Source: Reyranella sp.
GTDB taxonomy: Bacteria; Pseudomonadota; Alphaproteobacteria; Reyranellales; Reyranellaceae
Assembly (NCBI RefSeq): GCF_030651995.1
Contig: NZ_JAUSBN010000041.1
Coordinates: 1-64,000 of the forward strand
Length of the DNA: 64,000 nt
Direction: 5' to 3'
Of this stretch, positions 16,982 to 25,034 are shown in pieces. Under the pieces are notes generated by a model, which did not search any database, had not been told where the DNA came from, and saw only the letters and a program-made list of their open reading frames with translations. The position numbers and the translations under genes are program-made. Each line of letters opens with the position of its first letter. Within the stretch, counting starts at the first letter, position 1.

Positions 16982-18583
16982 ATGATCAGGAAGAGATTTG
17001 GGCGCCTGTTACCGGCGGCAGCACTGCTGGTCGGGCTTTCCGGCGGGGTGGTGCCGGCACAGGCCCAGGCTCCGGCCCCGGCCAAACCCAACATCCTCGT
17101 CATCTTCGGTGACGACATCGGCTACTGGAACATCAGCGCCTACAACCGCGGCATGATGGGCTACCGGACGCCCAACATCGACCGCATCGCCCGCGAAGGG
17201 GCGATCTTCACCGACTATTACGGCCAGCAATCCTGCACGGCTGGTCGCGCGGCCTTCATCACCGGCCAGTCGCCGATCCGCACCGGCCTGCTGAAGGTCG
17301 GCCTGCCGGGCGCCCCGGAAGGCCTGTCCGAGAAGGACCCGACCATCGCCGACCTGCTCAAGGGTCAGGGCTACATGACCGGCCAGTTCGGCAAGAACCA
17401 TCTTGGCGATCGCAACGAGTTCCTGCCGACGGTGCACGGCTTCGACGAGTTCTTCGGCAACCTCTATCACCTCAATGCCGAGGAGGAGCCCGAGAACGTC
17501 GACTACCCGAAGGATCCGGCCTTCAAGGCGAAGTTCGGGCCGCGTGGCGTCCTGAAATGCGTCGCCACCGCCACCGAGACGCCGGGCGAGGATCCACGCT
17601 TCGGAAAGTGGGGCAAGCAGAAGTGCGAGGATACCGGCCCGCTGACCAAGAAGCGGATGGAAACGGTGGACGAGGAATTCCTCAACGCTTCGCTCGATTT
17701 CATGGACCGCGCCAAGCGCGATCAGAAGCCGTTCTTCGCCTGGGTGAACTCCACCCGCATGCACATCTGGACGCATCTCAAGCCGTCGTCCGAGGGCAAG
17801 ACCGGACTGGGGGTCGTGGCCGACGGCATGGTCGAGCATGACGGCCAGGTCGGCCAGCTCCTGAAGAAGCTCGATGACCTCGGGATCACGCAGAACACGA
17901 TCGTGATCTACACCACCGACAACGGCGCCGAGGTGATGAGCTGGCCGGATGGCGGCACGACGCCATTCCGCGGCGAGAAGAACACCAACTGGGAGGGTGG
18001 CTATCGCGTCCCGGCGATGGTGCGCTGGCCCGGCCTGGTTCGTCCGGGCACGGAAATCAACGAGATCTTCTCGGCCGAGGACTGGCTGCAGACGCTGACT
18101 GCGGCCGCCGGCGAGGGCAACCTCAAGCAGCGCCTGATGCAGGGCGCGAGCTTCAACGGCAAGCCCTTCAAGGTACATCTCGACGGCTACGACCAGCGCG
18201 AGCTGCTGAAGAACGGCACGGGCAGCGCCCGCAAGGAATTCTTCTACTGGACCGACGATGGCGGCCTGGCCGGCCTGCGCTACAACAGGTGGAAGCTGGC
18301 CTTCATGGAGCAGCGCAAGCACGGCTTCGATGTGTGGCAGGAACCCATGGTGACCCTGCGCTTGCCGAAGCTGTTCGACCTCAAGGCCGATCCGTTCGAA
18401 CGCGCCGACCACGAAGGCATGGGCTACAGCCGCTGGCGCATCGACCGTGTCTACCTGCTGGTGCCGGCGCAGGCCTACGTCAACGATTTCATCAAGACGC
18501 TGGTCGAATTCCCGCCGCGCCAGAAGCCCGGCTCGTTCAACCTCGAAGGCGTGCTGAACAAGCTCACTCCAGGGGCGAACTAG
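16982..18583 (+). CDS. Arylsulfatase (type I, formylglycine-dependent), exported
   Basis: A 533-aa sulfatase. Residues 1-30 form a signal peptide ending in AQA. Asp44 and Asp45 (FGDDIGY) are metal ligands. The signature is CTAGRAAFITGQ starting at Cys85, a C-x-A/P-x-R motif in which the Cys must be converted to formylglycine. GKNHLGD and TTDNGAEVMSWPDGG carry further active-site residues. ATG at 16982 has AAGGGGAAA upstream. The next gene encodes the matching activating enzyme. It probably releases sulfate from an organic sulfate ester in the periplasm. Confidence 0.95.
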   Translation: MIRKRFGRLLPAAALLVGLSGGVVPAQAQAPAPAKPNILVIFGDDIGYWNISAYNRGMMGYRTPNIDRIAREGAIFTDYYGQQSCTAGRAAFITGQSPIRTGLLKVGLPGAPEGLSEKDPTIADLLKGQGYMTGQFGKNHLGDRNEFLPTVHGFDEFFGNLYHLNAEEEPENVDYPKDPAFKAKFGPRGVLKCVATATETPGEDPRFGKWGKQKCEDTGPLTKKRMETVDEEFLNASLDFMDRAKRDQKPFFAWVNSTRMHIWTHLKPSSEGKTGLGVVADGMVEHDGQVGQLLKKLDDLGITQNTIVIYTTDNGAEVMSWPDGGTTPFRGEKNTNWEGGYRVPAMVRWPGLVRPGTEINEIFSAEDWLQTLTAAAGEGNLKQRLMQGASFNGKPFKVHLDGYDQRELLKNGTGSARKEFFYWTDDGGLAGLRYNRWKLAFMEQRKHGFDVWQEPMVTLRLPKLFDLKADPFERADHEGMGYSRWRIDRVYLLVPAQAYVNDFIKTLVEFPPRQKPGSFNLEGVLNKLTPGAN

Positions 18584-18608
18584 CGACAGAGAAGGCAGGG
18601 GAGAGGGG

Positions 18609-18637
18609 CCGGCCGTCCGCGCGTAGCGGACGGCCGG
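18609..18637 (+). terminator. Strong stem-loop between sulfatase and FGE genes
   Basis: CCGGCCGTCCGC pairs perfectly with GCGGACGGCCGG around a 5-nt loop: a 12-bp GC-rich stem in the 77-bp gap between the sulfatase stop and the FGE start. It is not followed by a clear T-run, so it may lower downstream expression or stabilise the upstream mRNA 3' end rather than act as a full terminator. Confidence 0.55.
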
Positions 18638-18660
18638 TTCCGCGTGTAGGACTGGGTACC

Positions 18661-19614
18661 ATGACTTGCGTCGCTGCAGCCACTTCACCACGCCCCGGAA
18701 TGGTCTGGATTCCCGGTGGCACCTGCCGCATGGGCTCGGATCACCACTATGCCGAGGAGAAGCCCGTCCATACGGTGACGGTCGACGGCTTCTGGATCGA
18801 CCAGACGCCCGTCACCAACGGCGAGTTCCGCCGGTTCGTCGAGGCCACCGGCCATGTCACCTGGGCCGAGATCGATCCCGATCCGAAGGACTATCCCGGC
18901 GCGCGTCCCGGCATGCTCAAGGCCGGCGGACTGGTCTTCACGCCGCCGTCGAAGCCGGTCGATCTCGCCGACTGGAGCCAGTGGTGGAGGTTTACCTTCG
19001 GCGCCACGTGGCGGCGGCCCTACGGCAAGGGCAGCCATATCGGCGGCCTCGACGATCATCCCGTCGTGCAGGTCGCCTTCCGCGATGCCGAGGCTTACGC
19101 GAAGTGGGCCGGCAAGGAACTGCCGACCGAAGCGGAATGGGAGTTCGCGGCGCGCGGCGGACTGGACGGCGCGGAATTCGCCTGGGGCGACGAGCTGACG
19201 CCGGGCGGTCGCCACATGGCCAATACCTGGCAGGGGCGCTTTCCCGCCGAGAACACACGGGAGGACGGTTTCGCCCGTACCTCACCGGTGCGCGCCTTCC
19301 CGCCCAACGGCTATGGCGTGCACGACATGATCGGCAATGTCTGGGAATGGACGACCGACTGGTATGCCGCCAAGCACGCGCCGGATGCCGCCAAGGCCTG
19401 CTGCGTGCCCGAGAATCCGCGCGGTGCGACGCTTGAGCAGAGCTACGATCCACGCGACCCGGTGCGCATCCCGCGCAAGGTGCTGAAGGGCGGCTCGCAT
19501 CTCTGTGCCCCGAGCTACTGCAAGCGCTATCGCCCGGCTGCGCGCCACGCCGAGCAGATCGACACGACGACCAGCCATGTCGGCTTCAGGTGCATCAGCC
19601 GCGCGGGTGAATGA
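18661..19614 (+). CDS. Formylglycine-generating enzyme (SUMF1/FGE family)
   Basis: The 317-aa product fits the FGE-sulfatase fold: GMVWIPGGTCRMGSDHHYAE at the start, ELPTEAEWEFAARGGLDG mid-protein, GNVWEWTTDWY and KGGSHLCAPSYCKRYRPAAR near the end. The two active-site cysteines are about residues 282 and 287. FGE oxidises the sulfatase signature Cys to formylglycine using O2. It lies directly downstream of the arylsulfatase, its obvious client. The last 20 bp overlap the convergent tetR gene. Confidence 0.95.
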   Translation: MTCVAAATSPRPGMVWIPGGTCRMGSDHHYAEEKPVHTVTVDGFWIDQTPVTNGEFRRFVEATGHVTWAEIDPDPKDYPGARPGMLKAGGLVFTPPSKPVDLADWSQWWRFTFGATWRRPYGKGSHIGGLDDHPVVQVAFRDAEAYAKWAGKELPTEAEWEFAARGGLDGAEFAWGDELTPGGRHMANTWQGRFPAENTREDGFARTSPVRAFPPNGYGVHDMIGNVWEWTTDWYAAKHAPDAAKACCVPENPRGATLEQSYDPRDPVRIPRKVLKGGSHLCAPSYCKRYRPAARHAEQIDTTTSHVGFRCISRAGE

Positions 19615-20188
19615 CCATGTCGAGAAGCTGATCGACGAAGTCGCGCGTGATCGGCGCGTGGCCCATCAGCAGGCGGTAGAAGAGAGGACCGAAGACGAGA
19701 TCGAGCGTGAGCTCCATGTCGTCTGGCGCTTCGATCGCCTTGTCGGCGATGCAGCGCGCCAGCAACGCGAGCGTCGCGTCGCGGTTACGGGCGATGAACT
19801 CGTTGCGGAAGGCCTTGGCGAGTTCGGTCTCGGACTGGGCCGCCGCCACCATGGCCGCGACGCTGCGTCCGGTCGGCGCGGCGAACGCGTCGGCGAGCGC
19901 ATGGAGCTGGGCGCGCAGGGCTGCGAGAGCCGTTCGAGGTGACTTCGCGGCCTCGTCGGCCCCGGTCGTTTCCAGAAACGCCGCCATCGCGACGGCCGGC
20001 GCGTTCGGCCAGTAGCGATAGATGGTGGGGCGACTGACTCCCGCCTTCTGCGCAATCGCTTCGATGGTGACGGCCGTCAAGCCGCCGCGCCCCAGCAGAT
20101 CGCGCGCCGCGACCAGGATCGCGGCGCGGGTGCGCGGATCGCGGGGGCGGCCGCGCACCGGTGGGGCCAAGGAGGGTTGACGGGACAT
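19595..20188 (-). CDS. TetR-family transcriptional regulator
   Basis: A 197-aa repressor-type protein. The helix-turn-helix is at about residues 41-60 (TIEAIAQKAGVSRPTIYRYW), preceded by the basic RGRPRDPRTRAAIL. The C-terminal helical domain would bind a small ligand. It is divergent from a VOC-family gene, with a clean 24-bp palindrome between them, so it is probably autoregulatory and controls that gene. Its 3' end overlaps the FGE gene tail to tail. Confidence 0.93.
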   Translation of the reverse strand: MSRQPSLAPPVRGRPRDPRTRAAILVAARDLLGRGGLTAVTIEAIAQKAGVSRPTIYRYWPNAPAVAMAAFLETTGADEAAKSPRTALAALRAQLHALADAFAAPTGRSVAAMVAAAQSETELAKAFRNEFIARNRDATLALLARCIADKAIEAPDDMELTLDLVFGPLFYRLLMGHAPITRDFVDQLLDMVIHPRG

Positions 20189-20194
20189 CTATTA

Positions 20195-20218
20195 ATATTA
20201 CGATACGTAACGTAATAT
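20195..20218. promoter_or_regulatory. TetR operator palindrome
   Basis: ATATTACG and CGTAATAT form perfect 8-bp arms around an 8-bp centre, ATACGTAA, itself nearly symmetric. The site lies in the 45-bp gap between divergent tetR (start 20188) and the VOC gene (start 20234), in an AT-rich patch that would also hold both promoters. The arrangement is typical of a TetR dimer or dimer-pair site. Confidence 0.8.
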
Positions 20219-20233
20219 AACACGGGTGGTGCC

Positions 20234-20701
20234 ATGGCTGCAAAGTCCGTCTCTTCGGGCCAGACCGTTCGGGCGCATATGACGGTGCACGACGCGCAGG
20301 CTGCGATCGACTTCTACGTTAAGGCCTTCGGGGCGGTGGAACTGTTCCGCCTGGTCGAGCCGGCGGGCCGGGTCGGCCATGCCGAGATCCGTATCGGCGA
20401 CACGGTGTTGATGATGAACGACGAGTATCCCGACTTCGGCGCGCGGAGCCCAGGCGCCATCGGCGGGTCTCCCGTGGCCTTCCACATTGCCGTTCCCGAC
20501 GCCGACAAGGCCGTCGAGCGTGCCGTGGCGGCCGGCGCCACTTTGGTGCGGCCGGTACAGGACCAGTTCTACGGCGACCGCTCCGGCATGGTCGCGTGTC
20601 CCTTCGGCTATCGCTGGTTCCTCGCCGCGCCGAAGGAGGTGGTCGGCCCGGAGGAGATGCAGAGGCGCTGGACGAAGATGCTGGAGGGCGGCCAGGGCTA
20701 G
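20234..20701 (+). CDS. VOC-family protein, PhnB/glyoxalase-like
   Basis: A 155-aa protein with two VOC modules: HMTVHDAQAAIDFYVKAFGA, then GRVGHAEIRIGDTVLMMNDE and FHIAVPDADKAVERAVAAGA, ending with DQFYGDRSGMVACPFGYRW. This is close to PhnB-like and YcfH/SMU-type glyoxalase proteins. Substrate unknown. It is probably repressed by the divergent TetR. The stop codon overlaps the convergent cutA stop by 4 nt. Confidence 0.86.
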   Translation: MAAKSVSSGQTVRAHMTVHDAQAAIDFYVKAFGAVELFRLVEPAGRVGHAEIRIGDTVLMMNDEYPDFGARSPGAIGGSPVAFHIAVPDADKAVERAVAAGATLVRPVQDQFYGDRSGMVACPFGYRWFLAAPKEVVGPEEMQRRWTKMLEGGQG

Positions 20702-21012
20702 GCCGCCACGCTCTCCTCGATCCAGGCCGCATAGGCCGGGGCGACGTGCATCATGGGGAAGGCGTGGATCGCCGGCACCTCGTAGGGATGCAGGTCGAGG
20801 ATCGCGCGCTCGACGGCGGCGTAATGCTCGTCGAGCGTCTTGAACAGGACTCGGTATTCCTTGCCGGTCTCGAGGGCGCCCTTCCAGGTGTAGATGCTCT
20901 CGATCCGCGAGATCTGGGCGCAGGCGGCGAGCTTCGCCTCGACCAGTGCGCGGGCGAGCGCGCGGGCCTCCTTGCGGCTGGCGACGGTTGTGACGACGGC
21001 AATGGCGGTCAT
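20698..21012 (-). CDS. cutA: CutA divalent-cation tolerance protein
   Basis: A 104-aa protein with the CutA1 fold: VVTTVASRKEARALARALVE, KLAACAQISRIESIYTWKG, and HPYEVPAIHAFPM before the C-terminal AYAAWIEES. It forms trimers related to PII proteins and is linked to copper tolerance, though the molecular role remains debated. The open frame extends to 21480 but overlaps the deaminase gene; ATG at 21012 with GGAAAA upstream gives the standard length. Confidence 0.93.
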   Translation of the reverse strand: MTAIAVVTTVASRKEARALARALVEAKLAACAQISRIESIYTWKGALETGKEYRVLFKTLDEHYAAVERAILDLHPYEVPAIHAFPMMHVAPAYAAWIEESVAA

Positions 21013-21135
21013 GGCGATCTTTTCCGATCCCGGCGTTACGCTTGTGGGCGGGCTGACGTAAACTGAGAGAGACATTGGGTAGACCATTTTCCGCTCGGGC
21101 GGAAAGAGTGCAGCGGGACGCAGGCGGAGAAGTCC

Positions 21136-21588
21136 ATGGCGAGTTCGGCGGAACTGGAACTGTTCGAGACGGCGCTGGCCGAGGCGCAGCAGGGGTTTAG
21201 CGAGAAGGGGATTCCTATCGGGTCCATCCTTGTCGAGGACGGCCGCATCGTCGGCCGCGGTCACAATAAGCGCGTCCAGGAGGGCGATGCCATCGCCCAT
21301 GGCGAGATGGATTGCCTGCGCCAGGCTGGCCGCCGCCGGAGTTATCGCAACACGACCCTGTTCACGACGCTCAGCCCCTGCATGATGTGCTCGGGCACCA
21401 TCGTGCAGTTCAAGATCCCGAGGGTGGTGATCGGCGAGAACCAGACCTTCGGTGGCAATGAGGACTTCCTGCGTTCCCATGGCGTCGAAGTCGTCGTCCT
21501 GAACGACCTGCGCTGCGTCAGCCTGATGAAGCGCTTCCAGGACGAGTATCCCGACATCTGGGCCGAGGATATCGGCGAGGAAGGCTGA
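21136..21588 (+). CDS. Cytosine deaminase, fungal Fcy1-type
   Basis: A 150-aa zinc deaminase. Zinc ligands are His55 (HGE, with catalytic Glu57), Cys82 and Cys85 (PCMMC). Beyond the general CDA fold it matches yeast Fcy1 over its length: PIGSILVEDGRIVGRGHNKR, NTTLFTTLSPC, and the C-terminal LMKRFQDEYPDIWAEDIGE that closes over the active site in yeast. It should convert cytosine to uracil. Bacteria usually use the unrelated TIM-barrel CodA, so this type is notable. A guanine or other nucleobase substrate is possible but less likely. Confidence 0.88.
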   Translation: MASSAELELFETALAEAQQGFSEKGIPIGSILVEDGRIVGRGHNKRVQEGDAIAHGEMDCLRQAGRRRSYRNTTLFTTLSPCMMCSGTIVQFKIPRVVIGENQTFGGNEDFLRSHGVEVVVLNDLRCVSLMKRFQDEYPDIWAEDIGEEG

Positions 21589-21591
21589 GGC

Positions 21592-23022
21592 TCAGAACAG
21601 CGAGAAGTATTCGCGCTGCTCCCAGTCGCTGACCTCCAGTTCGAACCGGTCGATCTCGGCCTGCTTCAGGCGCAGATAGTAGTCGACGAAGAAGTCGCCC
21701 AGTCCCGCGCGCAGGACCTTGTTCTCCTTGAGCGCCGCCAGCGCCTCGCCGAGCGAACCGGGCAGCAGAGGCGCCCGGGTCTCGTAGGGCTTGTCGGCCG
21801 AGGGACCGGGATCGAGCCCGCGCTCCAGGCCGTCGAGACCGCAGACGATCTGGCTCGCCATGTAGAGGTAGGGATTGGCGGCGGGCTCGCCGACCCGGTT
21901 TTCGAGATGGGTCGCGAGATCGCCCGGCCCGCCCAGAACCCGGACCATCACGCCGCGATTGTCGCGGCCCCAGATGGCGCGGTCGGGCGCCAGCGAGAAG
22001 GGGCGGTAGCGCTTGTAGCCGTTGAGCGTCGGCGTGCTGAAGGCGGCGGCGGCGCGCGCGTGTTCGAGCAGGCCGCCCATGTAGTGGCGGCCGGTTGCCG
22101 ATAACGGCTCCGTGCCATCGGCGAAGGCGTTGGCGTGCGTCTTCCGGTCGGTCAGCGACTGATGCAGGTGCCAGCCGCTCGACATCACGTTGGCGATCTT
22201 CGGCCGGCACATGAAGGACGCATGGAAGCCGTTGCGCTGGGCGATCTGCTTGGTGGCGCTGCGGAACAGGACCATCGTGTCGGCGGGGTCGAGGCCGGTG
22301 CCGGTGCGGAAGGTGAACTCGACCTGGCTGGGGCCGAACTCGACTTCGAGCGTGCGCAGCGGCAGGCCGAGATCGACGAGGTTGGTGCGCAGGATCTCCA
22401 GGATCGGGTCCATCTCGTCGTAGCGCTGCTCGGTCAGGTACTGATAGCCCTGGTTGAGCAGGGACACCTCGGGCGGTTCGCCCGGCTGGCCGGCATCTCC
22501 GGTGCCGAGCTTCGCTTTCTCCAGCTTGAACAGATGGAACTCGACTTCGAGGCCGGCGACGAAATCGTAGCCACGGTCGGCCAGGGTCGACAGCGTCCGG
22601 CGCATGATCTGGCGCGTGCAGAGCGGCATCGGCCGGCCGTCGGCGAAGTAGATGTCGCACAGCATCCAGCCGGAATGCGGCGCCCAGGGCAGGGCACGGA
22701 AGGTGGTCGGATCGGGCAGCATCACCACGTCGGCCGCGCCTTCCAGTTCCTTCATGCCGAACCCGCCGCCCGGCTGCCAGACGGGGAACACCGTGCGGTG
22801 CGACGTGTCCTTCAGCAGCATGGTGGTGGTGAAGCCGACGCCGTTCTTCAACGCCGCATCGACCTCGGAGGCCATCAGCGTCTTGCCGCGCAGGATGCCG
22901 TGCTGGTCGGCGAAGGCCAGCCGCACGACCGACATGTCGCCGGCCTTCATGCGGCGCTCGGCCTCGCGCGTCGCGGCCTTGCGATCCTCGGTCCACAGGC
23001 CCGCGCGTTCGACCAGGCTCAT
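21592..23022 (-). CDS. Glutamine synthetase-like ligase (GlnA superfamily, catabolic type)
   Basis: A 476-aa protein with the GS N-terminal beta-grasp (VRLAFADQHGILRGKTLMAS) and catalytic barrel: GLEVEFHLF and VEFGPSQVEFTF (metal Glu), SGWHLHQSL (ATP/His) and ALAPDR-type loop SLAPDRAIWGRDNRG. It lacks the C-terminal adenylylation region of GlnA-I and looks like gamma-glutamylation ligases for amines. The ATG at 23022 is 4 nt from the Rieske oxygenase stop, so the two are cotranscribed. I infer amine glutamylation linked to oxygenation. Confidence 0.85.
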   Translation of the reverse strand: MSLVERAGLWTEDRKAATREAERRMKAGDMSVVRLAFADQHGILRGKTLMASEVDAALKNGVGFTTTMLLKDTSHRTVFPVWQPGGGFGMKELEGAADVVMLPDPTTFRALPWAPHSGWMLCDIYFADGRPMPLCTRQIMRRTLSTLADRGYDFVAGLEVEFHLFKLEKAKLGTGDAGQPGEPPEVSLLNQGYQYLTEQRYDEMDPILEILRTNLVDLGLPLRTLEVEFGPSQVEFTFRTGTGLDPADTMVLFRSATKQIAQRNGFHASFMCRPKIANVMSSGWHLHQSLTDRKTHANAFADGTEPLSATGRHYMGGLLEHARAAAAFSTPTLNGYKRYRPFSLAPDRAIWGRDNRGVMVRVLGGPGDLATHLENRVGEPAANPYLYMASQIVCGLDGLERGLDPGPSADKPYETRAPLLPGSLGEALAALKENKVLRAGLGDFFVDYYLRLKQAEIDRFELEVSDWEQREYFSLF

Positions 23023-23026
23023 GGGT

Positions 23027-24358
23027 TCACGCGACCAGCGGCGGGACGGTGTCGGCCGCCCAGCTCGAGGCGCGGCGGCGGCGCACGTCGACATCCTTCC
23101 AGTAGGCTTCCCAGCCGTCGGTCGGCCCCATGCCGTCGATCGCCACGGGACCGCGGATCGCTGCTGCGCGCTGCGGGTCGAGCCACATGATCGGCCGTTC
23201 GCCGTTGCCGACCTGTCCGATCGCCGACAGCAGCATGCGGCGGTAGGCGACGATCGCCTTGTCGGTCGTGCCGAGATGCTCGCGCGTGCGGTCCTGGATG
23301 CGGCCCTGGCTCTCGACGGCCCATTGGTCGTGCACGTTGATGTCGAAGCCCATGCCGGTAAAGGTCTGGTTCTTCTGTTCGGCGACGCTGTAGCCGTAAT
23401 CGTTGTGGCGGCCGATCAGCGGGCGGTAGTCGGGAAGCTGGTAGAGCTTCAGCCGCTGGTCGCGCATGGCGGCGTGGTCGACCGGTTTCCCGAAGCTGGT
23501 GAAGATCGCGTACCAGTAGCAGCTCGTATCGTCGATCGGCGCGTGCCACTGCGTGATCGTCATCTCGGCGCTCATCGGGATCACGAAGGCGTAGGGGAAG
23601 ACGAGGTTGGTCACCCGCACATGCGTGTGCTGATCGTTGAGCTTGCGCAGCGCGAACAGGCGCAGGCCGTAGTCGGTGGCCTCGACGTCGAGCCTGGGCC
23701 GCGGGAACTCGCGCAGCAGCCGCGTCATCGGGATGTCGGAATCGGAGGAGGCTGAGCGGAACTGCTTGCCGTAGGCCGCACCGGTATCCTCGTCCTCGTA
23801 GAAGCGGTGCAGGTAGGAGGCGTGGGCGGGATCGATGCCGACCTCCAGCGCCTGCAGCCAGTTGCATTCGATCAGGCCCTTGAAGGCGAAGGCATGCGTG
23901 CCGGGCGCGAGGAAACAGTCGAAGTCGGGGAAGGCCGGCGCCTCGCCGTTACCGAGATAGGCGAAGACGATGCCGTTCTTCACCACGACCGGATAGCTGC
24001 GCTGGCGCACCCTCTGGCAGAGGACGCTGCCTTCCGGCTCGGCGGGCGTCTCCAGGCACTTGCCGTCGACATCGAACAGCCAGCCGTGGAACAGGCAGCG
24101 CAGGCCCCCGTCCTCGAGGCGACCGAAGGCGAGGTCTGCGCCGCGGTGCGGACAGTCGCGGTCGAGCAGCCCGTGCCGGCCGCGCTCGTCGCGGAACAGC
24201 ACGAAATCCTGTCCCAATACGCGCACCGCCTTGGCCGGCCGCTCTGCGGGCAGTTCGTCGGCGAGGGCCACGGGATGCCAGTAGTGGCGCATCAGGGCGC
24301 CGCACATGGTGCCCGGACCGACGCGGGTCATCAGCTCGTTCTGCTCGGGACTCATCAT
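23027..24358 (-). CDS. Rieske non-heme iron aromatic-ring oxygenase, alpha subunit
   Basis: A 443-aa oxygenase. The Rieske [2Fe-2S] ligands are Cys69/His71 (CPHRGA) and Cys88/His91 (CLFHGW). The catalytic iron site is Asp176, His179 and His184 in VGIDPAHASYLHRFY. The layout resembles phthalate 4,5-dioxygenase-type single-subunit oxygenases that need a separate reductase; no reductase gene is nearby. It leads the operon with the GS-like ligase. Substrate is probably an aromatic or N-linked compound. Confidence 0.93.
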   Translation of the reverse strand: MMSPEQNELMTRVGPGTMCGALMRHYWHPVALADELPAERPAKAVRVLGQDFVLFRDERGRHGLLDRDCPHRGADLAFGRLEDGGLRCLFHGWLFDVDGKCLETPAEPEGSVLCQRVRQRSYPVVVKNGIVFAYLGNGEAPAFPDFDCFLAPGTHAFAFKGLIECNWLQALEVGIDPAHASYLHRFYEDEDTGAAYGKQFRSASSDSDIPMTRLLREFPRPRLDVEATDYGLRLFALRKLNDQHTHVRVTNLVFPYAFVIPMSAEMTITQWHAPIDDTSCYWYAIFTSFGKPVDHAAMRDQRLKLYQLPDYRPLIGRHNDYGYSVAEQKNQTFTGMGFDINVHDQWAVESQGRIQDRTREHLGTTDKAIVAYRRMLLSAIGQVGNGERPIMWLDPQRAAAIRGPVAIDGMGPTDGWEAYWKDVDVRRRRASSWAADTVPPLVA

Positions 24359-24404
24359 CAGAAAACAGTGACGGAATAAGTCGGCGAACGGAAGAGTTTT
24401 TGGG

Positions 24405-25034
24405 TTAGGGCCGAGCCTGCAGATCGTCGGCGAGGCGCCTGAGCGTTTCGGCGATGGCGCCTATCTCGTTCGACGCGGCGATCACGCCTGATGTCGCCTG
24501 GTCGATGCGCGCCGTTTCCTGGTCGACGATCTGCCGGATGCCTGCAAGCGGCTGGAGCCCTGGCGATTCCTTAAGTCCTACGACAAGAGAAACCGTCTGG
24601 GATGACGTCGGCCCGGTCGGGATCTTGAAATCCTTCGTCTCTGGCTTGAAGGCCGGCATCTCCAGAGCAGCCACCGAATGGCCCGCGGTTACGACGGTCG
24701 AGTTCACCTTGCGGACGGCCGACGCGGCCTCGCGCAAGGCCGTGGTCGACCGGTCGAGGCCGTCGGCGGCAAGGCGGATCGCCGGGGCCAGCTTGTCGAT
24801 GTTGCGCAGGAGGAGAAGGCCCATCCGCAGCAGGCGGAAGAATGCGGCGATTCCCCCGAAGTCCTGGGCGATCGACCACACCGCATACGCAAGCACGGCC
24901 AAGATGAACAGCATGATCAGCAGTGCCGGGCCGAAGACAAACAGCAGGATCGCCAGCAGCAGGCTGAACAGGACAAGGCGGCCAAACAATGTGGGGAGCG
25001 TCAGGCTCGAAAGGGCAGCGACGATAGCTTTCAT
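24405..25034 (-). CDS. Unrecognised membrane-anchored protein
   Basis: A 209-aa protein I cannot assign. Residues 1-55 hold two tightly spaced hydrophobic segments (RLVLFSLLLAILLFVFGPAL, then LLIMLFILAVLAYAVW). The rest is amphipathic, with Ala-rich helices (DRSTTALREAASAVRKVNST) and a terminal helix RIDQATSGVIAASNEIGAIA, suggesting a coiled-coil soluble tail. Its ATG abuts the stop of the gene upstream (25035), so the two are coupled and probably act together. Confidence 0.75.
   Translation of the reverse strand: MKAIVAALSSLTLPTLFGRLVLFSLLLAILLFVFGPALLIMLFILAVLAYAVWSIAQDFGGIAAFFRLLRMGLLLLRNIDKLAPAIRLAADGLDRSTTALREAASAVRKVNSTVVTAGHSVAALEMPAFKPETKDFKIPTGPTSSQTVSLVVGLKESPGLQPLAGIRQIVDQETARIDQATSGVIAASNEIGAIAETLRRLADDLQARP

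Noticed and set aside
21013..21480. N-terminal extension of the cutA frame
   Set aside because: Antisense to the deaminase gene; standard CutA length and the ribosome site fit the ATG at 21012.
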